Origin: Thunnus maccoyii
Taxonomy: Eukaryota; Chordata; Actinopteri; Scombriformes; Scombridae
Length of the DNA stretch: 64,000 nt
Direction of reading: 5' to 3'
Assembly (NCBI RefSeq): GCF_910596095.1
Contig: NC_056546.1
Span: forward strand, 20,922,425 to 20,986,424
The notes under the pieces were generated by a model. It saw only the letters and a list, made by a program, of their open reading frames with translations, was not told the origin of the DNA and made no database searches. The translations under genes were made by a program, and so were the position numbers. Shown here piece after piece: positions 13,601-25,827 of this stretch (its first letter is position 1; each line of letters begins with the position of its first letter).

Positions 13601-13966
13601 TCTATTGTGTGCATAATGCGAAAAGAAGAAATTACCAAAAAAAGAGAAAAGCCACCTCAACTGGTGCAGCAAAAATAAGGAAGACCTTAATGTTGGCAGC
13701 CTCATTCTCTGGAGGCAATCACATTGAATTAGACTTCAATCTAATGGATGGACCACGGACCAGAGCACAGGGACTGTGTAAACATGAAAACATTGTGCTT
13801 ACAAGACAGTTGGTCTTTTGCAGGTAATTAAAGTAGCATCAGACCCATGGGTGGGGGCAGAGATTGGGCCTGAATTCATGTCCATGCAAGGCCGCAGGGA
13901 TGCCAGGATTTCATTTACTATGACTGGTCACTTGGTGATGGTAGGACAGGAATACTTGAAAGCATG
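7611..13966. other. Intergenic DNA between rrbp1 and snx5
   Basis: About 6.3 kb without a recognisable protein-coding or RNA gene. ORFs here are short, unconserved-looking and in A/T-rich sequence. The right part, at least 13900-13966, is snx5 3' UTR on the minus strand. The nearest clear AATAAA on that strand is at 12557-12552, so the UTR may be long. Mammals have BANF2 in this interval; I saw no BAF-like sequence. Confidence 0.5.
7666..7684 (-). promoter_or_regulatory. ZNF143/Staf-type site
   Basis: The minus strand reads ACTACAACTCCCAGCATGC, one base from the classical Staf/ZNF143 promoter element and a full match to ACTAYRNNNCCCR. Such sites normally sit within about 100-200 bp of a start site. 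With the LINE removed, this one would lie about 70 bp beyond the rrbp1 upstream sequence at 6088, which suggests it belonged to the rrbp1 promoter. Confidence 0.6.
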
Positions 13967-16900
13967 TCAGTTGCTCTTGAGCAGGTCAATGCATCCCTGC
14001 AATAGAGTCACATTGTTCTGTGGAGAAAGAAGAAAACAGCATTGTTATTCCTGAAGAATAGAGGCTGTTCTGTTATAAATCATGTGGGCTTTATGCATCT
14101 GTCTGCTAGTATATGCTGTTTATCCCTCGCCTGTAAACAAGTGCAAGTCCAGCCTGTCATTAATGTATCGCCTTTCAAATCAATTGTCAATCTTTCCTCA
14201 TTTTAAAACGGGAAGAAACAAAAATCCTCTATTAACAACTCCTAACAATGTTCTTGGCATTGTGTGTCCATTTTGTTACCTCATGGTATCAAAAAATCCA
14301 ACAAATAACTGAACAAACAGGACATTTAAATGCACACTTGTATCCCAGTTAAAATAGTGTTTCTGAGAATTCCATCTAATGTGTTTGCACATATAAACAA
14401 CATATCTTACTCATGGAAACCTGGATGAACTGTTATCCTGATTTTGAGTGACCTGAGTGTGCTTTCTGGGTGATTTAAAAAAAGAAACAGGGATGGCGTG
14501 GCATGTAAACACAATGTCCAGGTTTCTGTTCACTATCTGGCATCTATCTACACAGAGTAAGTCTTCATCTCATGTGTGTTTCCCTCATTGTCAGCAGAAA
14601 TTCATTCTTGAATATCAAAATGACTCACACTTCCTGAGACACAGAAGATTCGGAAAAAATGGGAAAATTGCAGTGACACAGAACATGCAAAAACATCTTG
14701 GACCAGATGTATAAACACATAAAACTGTGCATACACCATTTCCCACGCATAAACTGGAATTTATTTTTAAAAACATGTGGTGAGTATGTTAGCACCTCAT
14801 GCAAACTTGAGGTCATTTGTACAAATGTTTTTGTAGAGCGAGATAAGTGTGAAGTGTGATATGGGTATGTGAAACAAGGTGACAGCATCTAATATGCAAC
14901 ATTTTTCTTTTAGTTTGGTAGCTAGTTTTGCTACTTTTTGCAGTATAAACGTATCTATAATGTGCCAATTAGGCACCGGCACATTTATAAACTTTGTTTT
15001 AATAAATTAATTTTGTGTGCTCAATTGTACATTTCTTTTTATCTTAAAAATAATATATATATTCTTATTTTTATAAATTATGTATATTATTTACCTTTCT
15101 GACATTTAATGATGATGATGATTGAGATATATAGTAATGACACACATGAAGTAATGACACTATGGTAGCTATAAATATGCACAGCCAGGCATAATGATCA
15201 TTGATAATTATAATACTACATACACATTGTGTATGTTCCCATAAGAATGTTATTTTCCATTATTATTCATTATTTTCCGTTATTTTCCATATGCAGAAGT
15301 TGGCTGTGTTGTGCTACTCACCTTGGCATGTTTAATCTCAAGCTCAGCCATCTCTATGAGATTCTTCCTGAAGGCCACAACACGCCTGCCCTTGAAACTG
15401 ACGAGTTCTACAAGGAAAACAGTTTAAAAAGTGTTTTACACACAAAGAAACTAGTACAGAATGGGCTTGAATCCATTATGCACGGCTGCACAAACCTTTC
15501 TTCCCAGACTCTGAGAGTTTGTCAAATTTCTGCAGGCACTGCTGCTGGTGTTCCTCTGCCTGAGGAATGTCCTTGCTCTTCAGCCGAGCCTTATCCAAAG
15601 CCTTGTTAGAGTTCTCATAGTCGACTAATGCCCGAGCTCGCCTGTACAGAAGGTCCTAAAAGACATATGGCAGTGGAACAGGAGAAATAAAAGAATGAAT
15701 AGGGACTCTTAAGAAACTACACTTACAACATTTTTATTCCTTGGGTCCATTTAGTGCTTTATTTCACAAATAAACACATGCACTTCTGTGTAACAGTGTT
15801 CCTTACTGCTCCAAGTAAAGCAGATTACTTTAATATTTTACATCCAAGTCCTCATTTAAATTTACTTATAAAAAAGGAGAATGATGACTAATATTAAGCC
15901 TTGATCTATGATTAATAGAGTTTTACTATGATGAGCTTTGCTCTGTCTAATTGGGAAAAATGTCATTAAGTGTTTGAACTACAACAGTGTGCGTTTTGCA
16001 TCATCAAGACACATAGTTGTGAATCTGTTAATCTTGTATGAAGGCAGAAGATAAACATGACTCACCTTGGCGGCCTGGATGTCTCTCATGTAATATCTTA
16101 GCAACTCTGTGAGTTTCAGCTCCTGGTCAGATGCTACTCTTCCCTCCACTTTCTGCAGAGGAATAAATAGATACCACAATGTATTTATAAGTCGGGATAG
16201 CAGTGTTTCCCCTGTATTCGGCGCACCGCCGCTGCAAAATTATGAACGCCGCTGCTAAAATTTCAGACGATCATTAATATCAACGGGCTACTTATGATTT
16301 TCACTCGCACACTGTACGAGCACAATAACACCCTTCGTTATTGTGGATTTTTTTGTCATCCTCCCTCCACGTGAAAGGTACAAGAGGAGCGTAGCTCCGT
16401 TAAGGCATAAGGCAGTGCGTGTGTGTGTGAATGTGCATGTGTGTAGTTGCGCGAGCGGCAGAAACGTGACGTGAACGCGAGTGGAGCAGAGGAAAAGTTT
16501 AGCAGTGACCCCTGGGACACACTGGATGCGTGAGCAGCGCGTGTGCGTCGCGGAACCTCAACCCCATGTTAACAGATAGGAGCGGCCACACTGCCCGCGT
16601 GAGACGCGCGAGGCTACTGCGTCGCTTCATCTAGAGATTCGAGGTCTCGTCTATTTTCTCCGCGTGACGCGCGCGGTTCTCAGCAGAAATAGACGGGGAA
16701 AACGAGAGAGGTAGGGCTGCCAGTGGCAGAAGCGCCGCAGCGGACACGCTTCCAGTGTGGACGCTACAAGCGTAAGAGACGCAGCAGTTCAGCGACGCAC
16801 ACGCACTGCTGAGGTTCACGCATCCAGTGTGTCCCAGGCGTAAGTTGTCGATCTGGCAGTAAATGTACAGTACAGGCTGTGTGTCAGTTAACAAATGCTG

Positions 16901-19900
16901 CAGCTCCTCAAGGCAAAGAAAATGTTCATCTATCGAAGGGGGGTAGCCCCGAAGTTAGCAACAACGCGTTAGCTTAACTTGACCAGGCTCACTTAAAGTG
17001 GACTGACTTTTAAGGTGGACCAGCATGGGGAAACACTGGACAGATATATAAAGGTTGTCTCAGTCTGTTGGTAGATACTTACTCTGAGCTTCTCAAACAG
17101 GTCTGACAACTTATCCAGGTGCCTGAAAAACATAACATGGAAAACTCTGGAATTACTGTGTGTCTTTGATAGAGATGTGAATTAATATAATTCGCATCTA
17201 ACTGCCATTACAACGTAGCATCTTGAAAATGACTCATGCACGGACTGATTTGTTGCATTCCACAACAAGATACGCCAACAGAAAGAATCAATTAATCTTC
17301 AACACTCACTTCTTACTTGCTGTACTATCATCAGCAGAGATACTGTTCAGAGTGGCAGAGATGTGAATGTAATCATCCGCAATATCTGTAATGACAGAAA
17401 TTAGCATGTAAAACTTAACAAATTAGATTAATTCCCATAGTGCAGATCCCATTTGAGTTAAGATTGGTTTGAAGAGTTCTGTAACACAATTTGATAATTC
17501 AAAAAACCCTCAATTACTTTTGTGCGAACGGGTCATTTTCTCTGCTTTGGCAGTAGAATCTTTTATCTTGCTGTAGTAATCGAGCAGGAACGTTTTCTCC
17601 TGCTCGAAAAAGTCGTCAACTTCCTGTGAAGGGAACAAAGGTAATTCAGGAAGTGGCTACAACAATGTGGCTGTAGCGCTGTCATCGATATAGGTAGATC
17701 ATGCAGAAGCCCCACCTTTATTCCTGAGATAAGGACCTCATCGGCTGACTTCACCATGTTTTTAAAGAATCCTCCGAACATCTCCTTGGCATTCTTTCTT
17801 CTGACACTGAGCTAAAATGACAAAATTTAGAGAGGAAGTATATTAAATCTATGTGAGCAAATCTATTTGTTAGGGCACATTATATGATGTCGTGGGAACT
17901 AAGTAAGGAAGTAGTAATGTTTGTGATTGTATCAATATTTGACTGTATCAGAATTGAGTTTTCTGTGTCATTATGTGGCACAAAGACTGTCCAATACATG
18001 TAGCCATGCTGTTTTATCACACTTGTACCAAATTACTGTATATAAAGTGTTTCACTGCTCAGTTCTGTTAACAAACACCACTGCCACTGAGTACATAGAT
18101 AAGCATAACTGCTGATGACAGCAGGATGTAAGCCATGTGTCACACGTCTCCAGTACACTCTACTTCCTCTCTGTCCAACTGACAACTCGGGAAGGGAAGT
18201 CAGCATTATGTGGAACTCACATCCTGGTCATACTCTAAGAAAATCTGAAAGTTTCTGTCTTTGCTTAAAATGGGATGGGAGGACAGTCTCTGCAGGAAGA
18301 CTTCGTGCACTTGGACAGTTTTCTTGAACACAGCCAGGTACTCACTGAGAGAAAAGAAAAGAAAATGCATTACACTGACAATAGATACAGAAAGAACAAC
18401 TTTAGTGCAACAATATTTCACTGCACTTTTGAAACATAATAAAAAGGATACAATTAATTCATGCAGTGTGTCACACTCACGCTTCCAACTCCTGCTTCAT
18501 TTTAGTGTACTCTTCCTTGGTCATAGTGGCTTCACCTTCCCCTAATTTGTGCATCTTCTCTCTTGGGCTCTCAAAGTCAGGCTTTGGGGGCGCTGGAGGA
18601 ATCTATAAATGATAAAGCAGGAAAGAAATGAATACCTTTGTTTTGAATTTCTTATTTTTTCACTGAATAAATAAACTCTAAAGGGAAATATACTGGTAAT
18701 ATTACAGCTTATGCGAGTCATGTCTGCAAATAGTTCAACTCACAATAAGGCCAGCGTAGTCCTCCGTCTCTACCAGAGTGTCATGTAGCCAGATGAAATC
18801 TTCATGCTGCCTGGGAACGGAGAATTCTGGCTTCTGGAAAGAGCTAAGTGTGGTCTGGGAATAGAGTTAATTAAATAGTATTTCATGCTGAAAATTTTCA
18901 ACATATCAACAAATAGCGTCACTGAAAATCTTTCCTAATCTCAGAGGAATAGGAAAAGGTGTATTAACATCCAGGTACAAACAAGTTTTTACCTTTGTAT
19001 GGACAGTAAACTTGACTTTGTCTCTTTCACAGAGTGCATCAGGAATGTCAATGAGAAGAGAGGCGTCATTGTTTAGGTCCACTGACACAGAGCGCATCTA
19101 AGGAGAAAGAATACACAAGTCATCGAACACATCTAGTTAGCTAATCTGTGATTATTCACCTTTGCATCTTATGTGTACTTGATTTACTTCATTTTGAAGC
19201 TTTTACCAAGCTTCAAAGTTAAGACTATTGACTACTTGACTATTTAAACTCTTGCTGGTGAAGGAATACTTAAGCACCTTACACTCAGCTGCCAATTTAT
19301 TTTGTATATCCATCTAAATTTTCATGAAGATTATAATGCTCATTTTTTTGTAACTGTTTTAGTGAAGTGTGGATTCAACGTTAGGCTTAGAGGTTGTAGT
19401 TTGTGGTGCTGATGAATTGTATTGCGTTGTACTCTACTGTTGTACTATATTTTCTCTTACCGCATTGATGAAATTAATGATAAAAGGGATGCACAAAGTA
19501 TTGGAATCTCATTTGACTATAACACAACATAATTTAATAGTACCACAAACTGCAGCCTACAAAAGGACCATAAAGTCGAAGCGCCTCTAAACACTTCTCA
19601 AATATGATAACGTACCTGCTCAATTAAAGTTATCTTGCCACCTGTCAGAATGCTAAATAATTTTAGCTCATTAAAGTTCACTGAGTTGTCACAGTAGGCC
19701 AGTGTGCTGCATTAGCTCCGCAATACCGTAGTTTAATATGGTAAAACGTAATGAAATAAACACTATAACGCCCTACAGGCCGTGTCACTTGACTGTAACG
19801 TTATATATTGCAGTCTACTAGCCTTTGCATGTTTTAACATGTTAACTAAGTTAGGTAACGTTAGCCAACGAGCTCATTCTTCCTGCATACATGCAGTCTA

Positions 19901-20134
19901 GCATGTTCACTCATTAAATGTTACTCAGTTAGATAAAACGTTAGCTGGCATTAGCCGGTGGCTCGTTTTGAGTACAGAGGACAACAAGTTAGCGGTAATA
20001 ACTTCGCCAGACAACAACCGTTAACAGTTCATGTTAGCCACCTTCGTGCTACCGGGGCTGACTTTTGGTGCAATTTACATGCCACAACCCATTTAACTTA
20101 CCTTTTCTTTACTGTTTTCGTCTATGGATGTCAT
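13967..20134 (-). CDS. snx5: Sorting nexin 5, complete, 13 coding exons
   Basis: SNX5 is a PX-BAR sorting nexin of the ESCPE-1/retromer-linked coat that tubulates endosomes. Exons (minus strand): 20134-20102, 19097-18993, 18854-18744, 18602-18481, 18344-18221, 17811-17716, 17623-17518, 17385-17310, 17122-17083, 16152-16066, 15655-15496, 15407-15322, 14017-13967. Phases agree throughout and give about 398 residues, close to the human 404. The PX domain covers roughly residues 15-165 ([38 protein letters not shown]); the amphipathic helix and BAR domain follow ([43 protein letters not shown]). The 51-bp final exon ([16 protein letters not shown]) is 1.3 kb from its neighbour and easy to miss. 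SNX6 is the main alternative, but the N-terminal and BAR sequences and the MGME1 neighbour favour SNX5. Confidence 0.96.
16201..17038. mobile_element. hAT-like non-autonomous element in an snx5 intron
   Basis: The block opens with CAGTGTTTCCCC and closes with its inverse GGGGAAACACTG, the terminal form of many fish hAT MITEs. It is markedly GC- and CpG-richer than flanking intron sequence. It carries no transposase. The 8 bases on either side do not match, so the target duplication is decayed or the ends are slightly misplaced. It lies between the exons ending at 17083 and starting at 16152, leaving both splice sites intact. Confidence 0.72.
16511..16837. mobile_element. Inner 327-bp inverted-repeat element nested in the hAT-like block
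   Basis: The left end CCTGGGACACACTGGATGCG (16511-16530) is repeated inverted at 16818-16837; 23 bases pair perfectly, and pairing resumes after a 7-base insertion with GCAG(C/T)GCGTGTGCGTCGC. The arms enclose a CpG-rich core. This looks like a second MITE inserted into the first, though no target duplication is visible and it could instead be an internal part of one composite element. Confidence 0.6.
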
Positions 20135-20539
20135 AATATGACTGAAGTCGACGAAAAGACTAAACCAACAATCAAAATAATAAATCTATAACGTTATGCA
20201 GGAAGCGCTCTTTCTCTTTCTCTCTGTTGACTGGTTAGCAGCCTGACGAGCTGTCAGTTCGTTTTTTTCTTCCACATACTGATGATGAACGATTAAATCC
20301 CGCCTTAAAGTGAATTTAACTGGACAGCGTCAAGTTTACAAACATAACGATTGGCTTTTAACCTAATCAATCATATCACATATCTGTACCTGTAGTTTGA
20401 CACAGGAATATGTCTGGTAATAACTTCTCTTTGAACAGCACTCGTCTGCTCGTTAACACACTGAGTAAGAACAACTGACGCGTAATGTATGAAAGTGGGA
20501 AAAAGTCAAAGAAAGTAACTGAAATGACAGTACCGCTGC

Positions 20540-20558
20540 GCATTGTGGGTAATGTAGT
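20540..20558 (-). promoter_or_regulatory. ZNF143-type site in the snx5/mgme1 divergent promoter
   Basis: The minus strand reads ACTACATTACCCACAATGC, which fits the ACTAYRNNNCCCR motif. It sits between two coding starts 689 bp apart on opposite strands, 406 bp from the snx5 ATG and 265 bp from the mgme1 ATG. A bidirectional ZNF143-driven promoter is a reasonable inference for these two broadly expressed genes. Confidence 0.55.
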
Positions 20559-20822
20559 TTCTACCATTACAACTAAATACTAAAAATGGCTACGAAACTT
20601 TACCCGGAACTTCAATTCCCAGCGACGGAAGCTTGTGTAACCTAAAAGGCGCGTCGTTTGGAAACAACTGAGTGTTTGGACCATTCGGACAAGTTACTCT
20701 ACGACATGTTGGGGCAAGTACCATCACTAAACGGACGACAGCTGTAAACATCTTAAATGTATTGTAAAAATATTGGAACCACATAAGTTATTGTCTTCAA
20801 AGCCAGTTTGAAAGTCGCCAAA

Positions 20823-22807
20823 ATGTTCATTCTTAAACGTGTGGCGTCCGGTGGGGGTATAATCCCTCGATATACCTCCCTCTCTGTTAGCAATTTCTCT
20901 GCTTGTCATTGCTTAAACTCCCCAAAGAGACGCAGCCCATACAGCTCAGTGGACAGTGAGCGCTACTCTTCTCTTGTGAGGTCTGTCCTGTCCTCTAGGG
21001 TCAGCTCCCAAACGCCCGAGACCCTCCTAGCGGAGGACGAGCACGTTTATGGACCTGTTGTCAAATCTCAAACGCCATCCACAAAACCGGAGATGAAGGT
21101 GCCTAAAACCCTTCATCCCTTCTTACACTGTGAAGACCCTAGAGAAACAGAGGAGCCTGAGTCAGGACCCCCAGCCCGGATTTTGTTAAATCGGGGCCAA
21201 GGCAGGTCTGTTCTACCGAGTGTGACCCGCATTCTTCAGCAGACACTTTCCCCAGAGCAGATCTTTTACCTGGAGAGATGGAAGAGGAGGATGATCGCAG
21301 AGCTCGGAGAAGAAGGCTTTAAAGAATACAGTCAAAGTAGGTTTTGTAACATGCTATTTAATTATACTTCAAATTGTAAGTTATTTATTTGGTTAATGTA
21401 CTGAAAAGTGACCCAAAGTTGTTGTTGTCATTCAGATTTATTTAGGCAAGGGAAGCTTTTCCATTCAGCTTTGGAGGATGTTCTGACATCAGGTGAAACA
21501 CAGACAGACAAAAATCTTTCATCAGAGACACCAGAGCATCCACCTGATGTGCAGGGATACATGCAGAGCGTCTCTCACATACTGGAGGATGTGAGTGCCG
21601 TGAGAGCTATTGAGAGCGTTGTGAAACATGACACTCTGAGCTATCTGGGAATTGTGGACTGTGTTGCCCGCTACAGGTAAATATCCTGATTTGCAGACAT
21701 GGGTTCACTGAACTTTTTCCACACCAGACTTTACTTTTCTATCCACCTTTACGTCCACTAACAGTCCAGTTTTGTCTGCAGGGGCGTTCTATGCGTTATT
21801 GACTGGAAGACTTCAGAGAAACCCAAACCATTCCTGGGCAACACATACGACAACCCTGTCCAGGTGGCTGCCTATGCAGGAGCTTTGAACAACGATGACA
21901 ACTACAAATATCAGGTACTCTGTTGAGATAAGTGATGTGATGATCTTTTAATTCCCAGATACTCACCTACATTCTTTAACAGTCTCTCTGCTTGAAGTCA
22001 AATTCCCTATAAGATCATTTATAGAATCATAAAATCTTTATGATGGAAGCTGATCATTAATATCTGCACAGTCCAGAGTTGATGCAATGATGAAGTACAC
22101 AATAATACCTTCTCAGAGTCTGTTTACTGTATGATGCCACAGTGACGCACACAGCAAACCTCATGCCCCACTGATTTCTTGTTATTTCTTCTCATTGCAG
22201 GTTGAAAGTGGACTGATTGTAATAGCCTACAAGGACGGCACACCTGCCCATGCTCACCAGCTGAGCCCAGAGCTAATGTTGGAGTACTGGAACAAGTGGC
22301 TGGTTCGCTTTGAAAAGTTCACAGAGCAGAGGTGAAGCAGTTGGAACATTTTTTTTTATTCCTGTAAAAATCGATTCCATTTAGAGTTTTATAAATAATT
22401 GATTTTATTCCAAAATAAATGCATAAATACCTTTTTGATTATGTATTTATTAGCTTGATCTCACCACTTGTATGTTAAGATATTTGCTTGCTTTTCTAAA
22501 TTTCATTTAATTGTAAACTGAATACTTCAGGAGTCTGTCAAAAGCAGTGTTCTTAAGACATTACTTTGGGCTGTGGTTACTTGTGATAGGCATTTCTCAT
22601 TATATTTGACATTTTTACTTGAAAGCCAACCACAGTTCTTGAACAAATTTACATCTAGCACTAAAAAATAAGTGAATATCAGGTGATTGACTAGAATTTG
22701 CCACGATTTCCTCTATTTCAAATAAATGCTCATGACTTAAATCAATATTTTTATCTTTTCATTTCAGATCCAGTCAAGCATCGAGTGCTTTTTCAGAAAA
22801 GAGATGA
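20823..22807 (+). CDS. mgme1: Mitochondrial genome maintenance exonuclease 1
   Basis: MGME1 is a mitochondrial single-stranded DNA exonuclease of the PD-(D/E)XK group that trims flaps during mtDNA replication. Exons: 20823-21336, 21436-21676, 21782-21914, 22201-22331 and 22768-22807, giving about 352 residues (human 344). The start ATG opens a basic, Arg/Ser-rich presequence typical of mitochondrial import. Conserved text includes [29 protein letters not shown] and [13 protein letters not shown]; the Asp in IVDC and the Asp and Lys in DWKTS correspond to the metal-binding and catalytic residues. An alternative end exists: reading through the exon-4 donor gives a stop at 22333-22335 with AATAAA at about 22412. 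The head-to-head snx5 neighbour matches the mammalian order. Confidence 0.95.
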
Positions 22808-22966
22808 GATTTGGAGCTCTGTATTTCAGTCAAAGGCAACTTAACCTGACTAGCATTTTCAATTTATCTCACTTGTTTTCCATGCTACAAAAACAAAGTT
22901 CACATTCTGAAAGAAACTTATTTTAGTAGACTCAACAGTTCAATTGTAATATGTTACACTTGTATG

Positions 22967-24935
22967 TTACCCTTCGACCCTACCATCACTGAATCCAATC
23001 CAGGCTTCCCTGTATGAGGGATCTTCAGTAAAGCCCAGGTTTTTAAAGAGCTTGTAGGAGACCACATTCTCCTCCTCTATGAAGCAGTACACTGGGAAGC
23101 CTTGAGCGTGGAATCTCTTGGCCATGGTGCTGACCAGCACTTTGGCGTAGCCTTTTCCTCTGTGCTCTGGCAGAGTGTACAACATCCCCATGGCACACGA
23201 GGCATAGGTCAAGATCCAGGACACAGGCTGTCCCTCTGCATCCAGCACGCAACAGGAGGGGAAGTTCACGATCATGTTACGGATCATCCTGACAGAACCC
23301 TCGTCATTACCAAACTTCCATGTCTGATTCACCAAGCCGACGTGTGATTCATCCAGAGAGCTTAGTGAGATCCCTGAACTGATGCAGAACAGAGTAGAAT
23401 CATGATTCTTCAATAGACAACTGAACCCAACATAAAGTTTTTGTTTCACCCTAGATATCACTGTATGGAAAGATTATACCTCTCTGTACTGGGAAGGTTG
23501 GTTACATCCTCCAGTATCATCATGTGACACACAGCCAGTTTCCTGTAGGGTTTATCCTTCTCTGCTGCAACTGCTTTGAATATCTCCACATGGTGACGAC
23601 TGATTCCTGAAACAGATGTGATGAAGTTTTAATAACAGAAAAGTTCTTAAATGTATGAAACTTCATTTTGTATTTGTATTTATTTTGATATACTGAAAAT
23701 AATCTTGGTTTTTCAACCATAAATGTGCAAATGTTGATGTTTTTGAAAGATGTCAAAAGGTTGCTGTGATCCTCTGCCTTTTTTCTGCCTTGTTTGGTTT
23801 TATTTTCTTTTGTAAAGCACTTCGTAACATTGTTAAGCAATGTGCTATTTAATTAAAGTTTATTATTGCTCTGACATTGTTGAGCAGGTTGTTCATAAGA
23901 AATGTGTTTAGTCACTTTAAAATGTATGAGATCTGTTCTCTTTTAAAACAATATGGTCCCTAATTTCTCTCTGCTATTACTTTTCTCTTACAGGATAGCA
24001 CTACAGTAATGGCACTACTGATCTTTGCTTGCCTAGCGTTTTGTGGTGTAGGAATATGACATAAAATGGAGACATATCTTTTTCTGAACAGCAAAAATGC
24101 TAGAACAATGGGAGGACTTTGAACTCAACAAAGGCAATGATTATCAAATTCAAAATGAAGCCAATTTTGTAGAGGCACAAAAAGGTAGCACTGCAAAAAT
24201 CATGTTTTACTAAATATCAGGTGTCTGGGTTTTGTTATTACATTACAAAACCAGCTGAATAACTGTAGCGCTAACATTACTGCGTTAATGCCATGATGTG
24301 AGAACAATGTGCTAGAAAAAGAAACAGAAGAAGAGATGACATTTATGGGAAAGAAAAGAGCAGAAGTGCTTATTATCGTTACCTAAACAAAGATACCTGG
24401 TCCAATCAAAAACAGAAGACTTCCTCACGGTTTCCTCTAGAAGACCTTCATCATTTGCAAAAACCAGTGTGTCTCTGAAGAGGTCTCCTTTCTGTAAGAA
24501 TAAATATTTGTGAAGATATTGCATATGCAGAGATCGAATCGATTTCATAATCTGAATACACACACCTGTTCATAGTGTGGTTTGCAGACAATGACGGAGA
24601 ACTTTGGCCATCTATCCACTAAAACCTTTACAGGGTCTGATCTGATTCTGTTTCTGAGGACCAAACACCCGTAAACCTTGAAATGAAACAAATGTTTACA
24701 CTGTAATCCGAAGAAAAGTTTGAACAATTATTAATGAGTCATTGGGACGTCAAAAATGAAATGAGCAAATAAAACAGGCTGATATCGATCATGAACTTGC
24801 AACATGTTATAGAATTAACTGTAGCCTGTTAAACAGCGTTACAGCAGATCTGTCTGAACACACCTGATGTGATCGAGGTAAATATTTTTTCAGCTGAGTC
24901 TCAGCCATTTTCAGCTGCTCTCCGGTCAATTCCAT
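22967..24935 (-). CDS. Glycine N-acyltransferase-like protein, copy 1
   Basis: A GLYAT-family enzyme, which transfers acyl groups from acyl-CoA to an amino acid, usually glycine. Exons (minus): 24935-24864, 24676-24566, 24491-24383, 23606-23480 and 23378-22967, about 276 residues in correct phase. The N-terminus MELTGEQLKMAETQL, the VYGCLVLRNRI block and the C-terminal acetyltransferase fold with YTLPEHRGKGYAK (acyl-CoA-binding R-G-K-G-Y-A loop) are family hallmarks. Exons 3-4 are the variable part. The exon-5 acceptor is chosen by phase, since the AG 5 bases downstream would shift frame. It shares exon count and phases with the copy at 25828-27353. Assignment to GLYAT, GLYATL3 or Keg1 cannot be settled by eye, and substrate is unknown. 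Confidence 0.88.
23795..23872 (+). mobile_element. LINE 3'-tail fragment (L2-like)
   Basis: The sequence TTTTGTAAAGCACTTCGTAA followed by a GTGCTATTTAATTAAAGTTT stretch is the well-known 3' end of fish L2-like LINEs, ending in TTATTATTG. It lies in the intron before exon 4 of the first GLYAT-like gene. Only the tail is recognisable. Confidence 0.6.
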
Positions 24936-25827
24936 GGCCACTTATTAATTTTATTATTATTATTATGATTATTACTCCAGTAACGTTACCGAAGACCAGA
25001 CCAGCGTGTAGCCTGGAGGTCTATACAGTTGCTCAAGTACTGAATGGGCGTGTTTTTCCGGCTGGAGGTGGTTTCCGATCCGTACTTTCGACACACAAAC
25101 TTATAGGGAGAGAAAAAAAATCTACCATATTCAGTATATGGGCTATTTGTTTTAATAACTTTTAAAACCCGGTATCCCACTTTTTGTTATTATATCTTTA
25201 AACAGCCAACAACATAATACACAGTGACAAACAAAACATAATAAAGCACATAAGGGGGGAAATCATACAAAGCTAAAGTAACAAGAATAAGTACAAATAC
25301 CTACATACATACCCATATACTGACATATACATACATGCACTCGTACATACTGTATACTCTATATGGACAGTGCACATTGTAAGAAATACACACGATGGCC
25401 AGTATAACACAAGGATGCAGACAGATAAACAGATTTAAAATGCACAAAGGAACAAATACAAATACAATTCATTATGTTTGTATCTTGAGTTGTTTAATGA
25501 AAGTGTCCCACCTATTGATTATATCTTTATCTTGCTCTGTCTTTTTGCTGGCATTATTTCATAGGATGTAATCTAAATGAAGGCCTTTCACCAAGAGAGA
25601 TAAAAATTTACTTAAAAATGTAACATGTACAAGCAAAGTAAAATGCTACAGCAATGGCAGCAGATGTTATTTATCATTTCAAACTTGGTTTAAAGCTATA
25701 AATAACAACTTGGTTCCTTTACATTTTAATCATATTCTATCCACAAGGAAACTTTACAAGTCATTTTTACCTGATAATAGGTCAACTATGCATTAATGAG
25801 ATGTTAGAAATCACACTGGTTACAAAA
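24936..25827. other. Spacer between the two GLYAT-like genes
   Basis: Includes the likely promoter of copy 1 (24936-25200, with a TTATTA microsatellite at 24945-24970), then A/T-rich DNA with an ACATAC-type imprecise tandem stretch near 25300-25350 and the 3' UTR of copy 2. No gene was recognised. Confidence 0.5.

Noticed and set aside
13591-14054. Plus-strand frames that looked like a possible transposon protein
   Set aside because: This area contains the final snx5 exon (13967-14017, minus) and its 3' UTR; the plus-strand frames match no family I could name.
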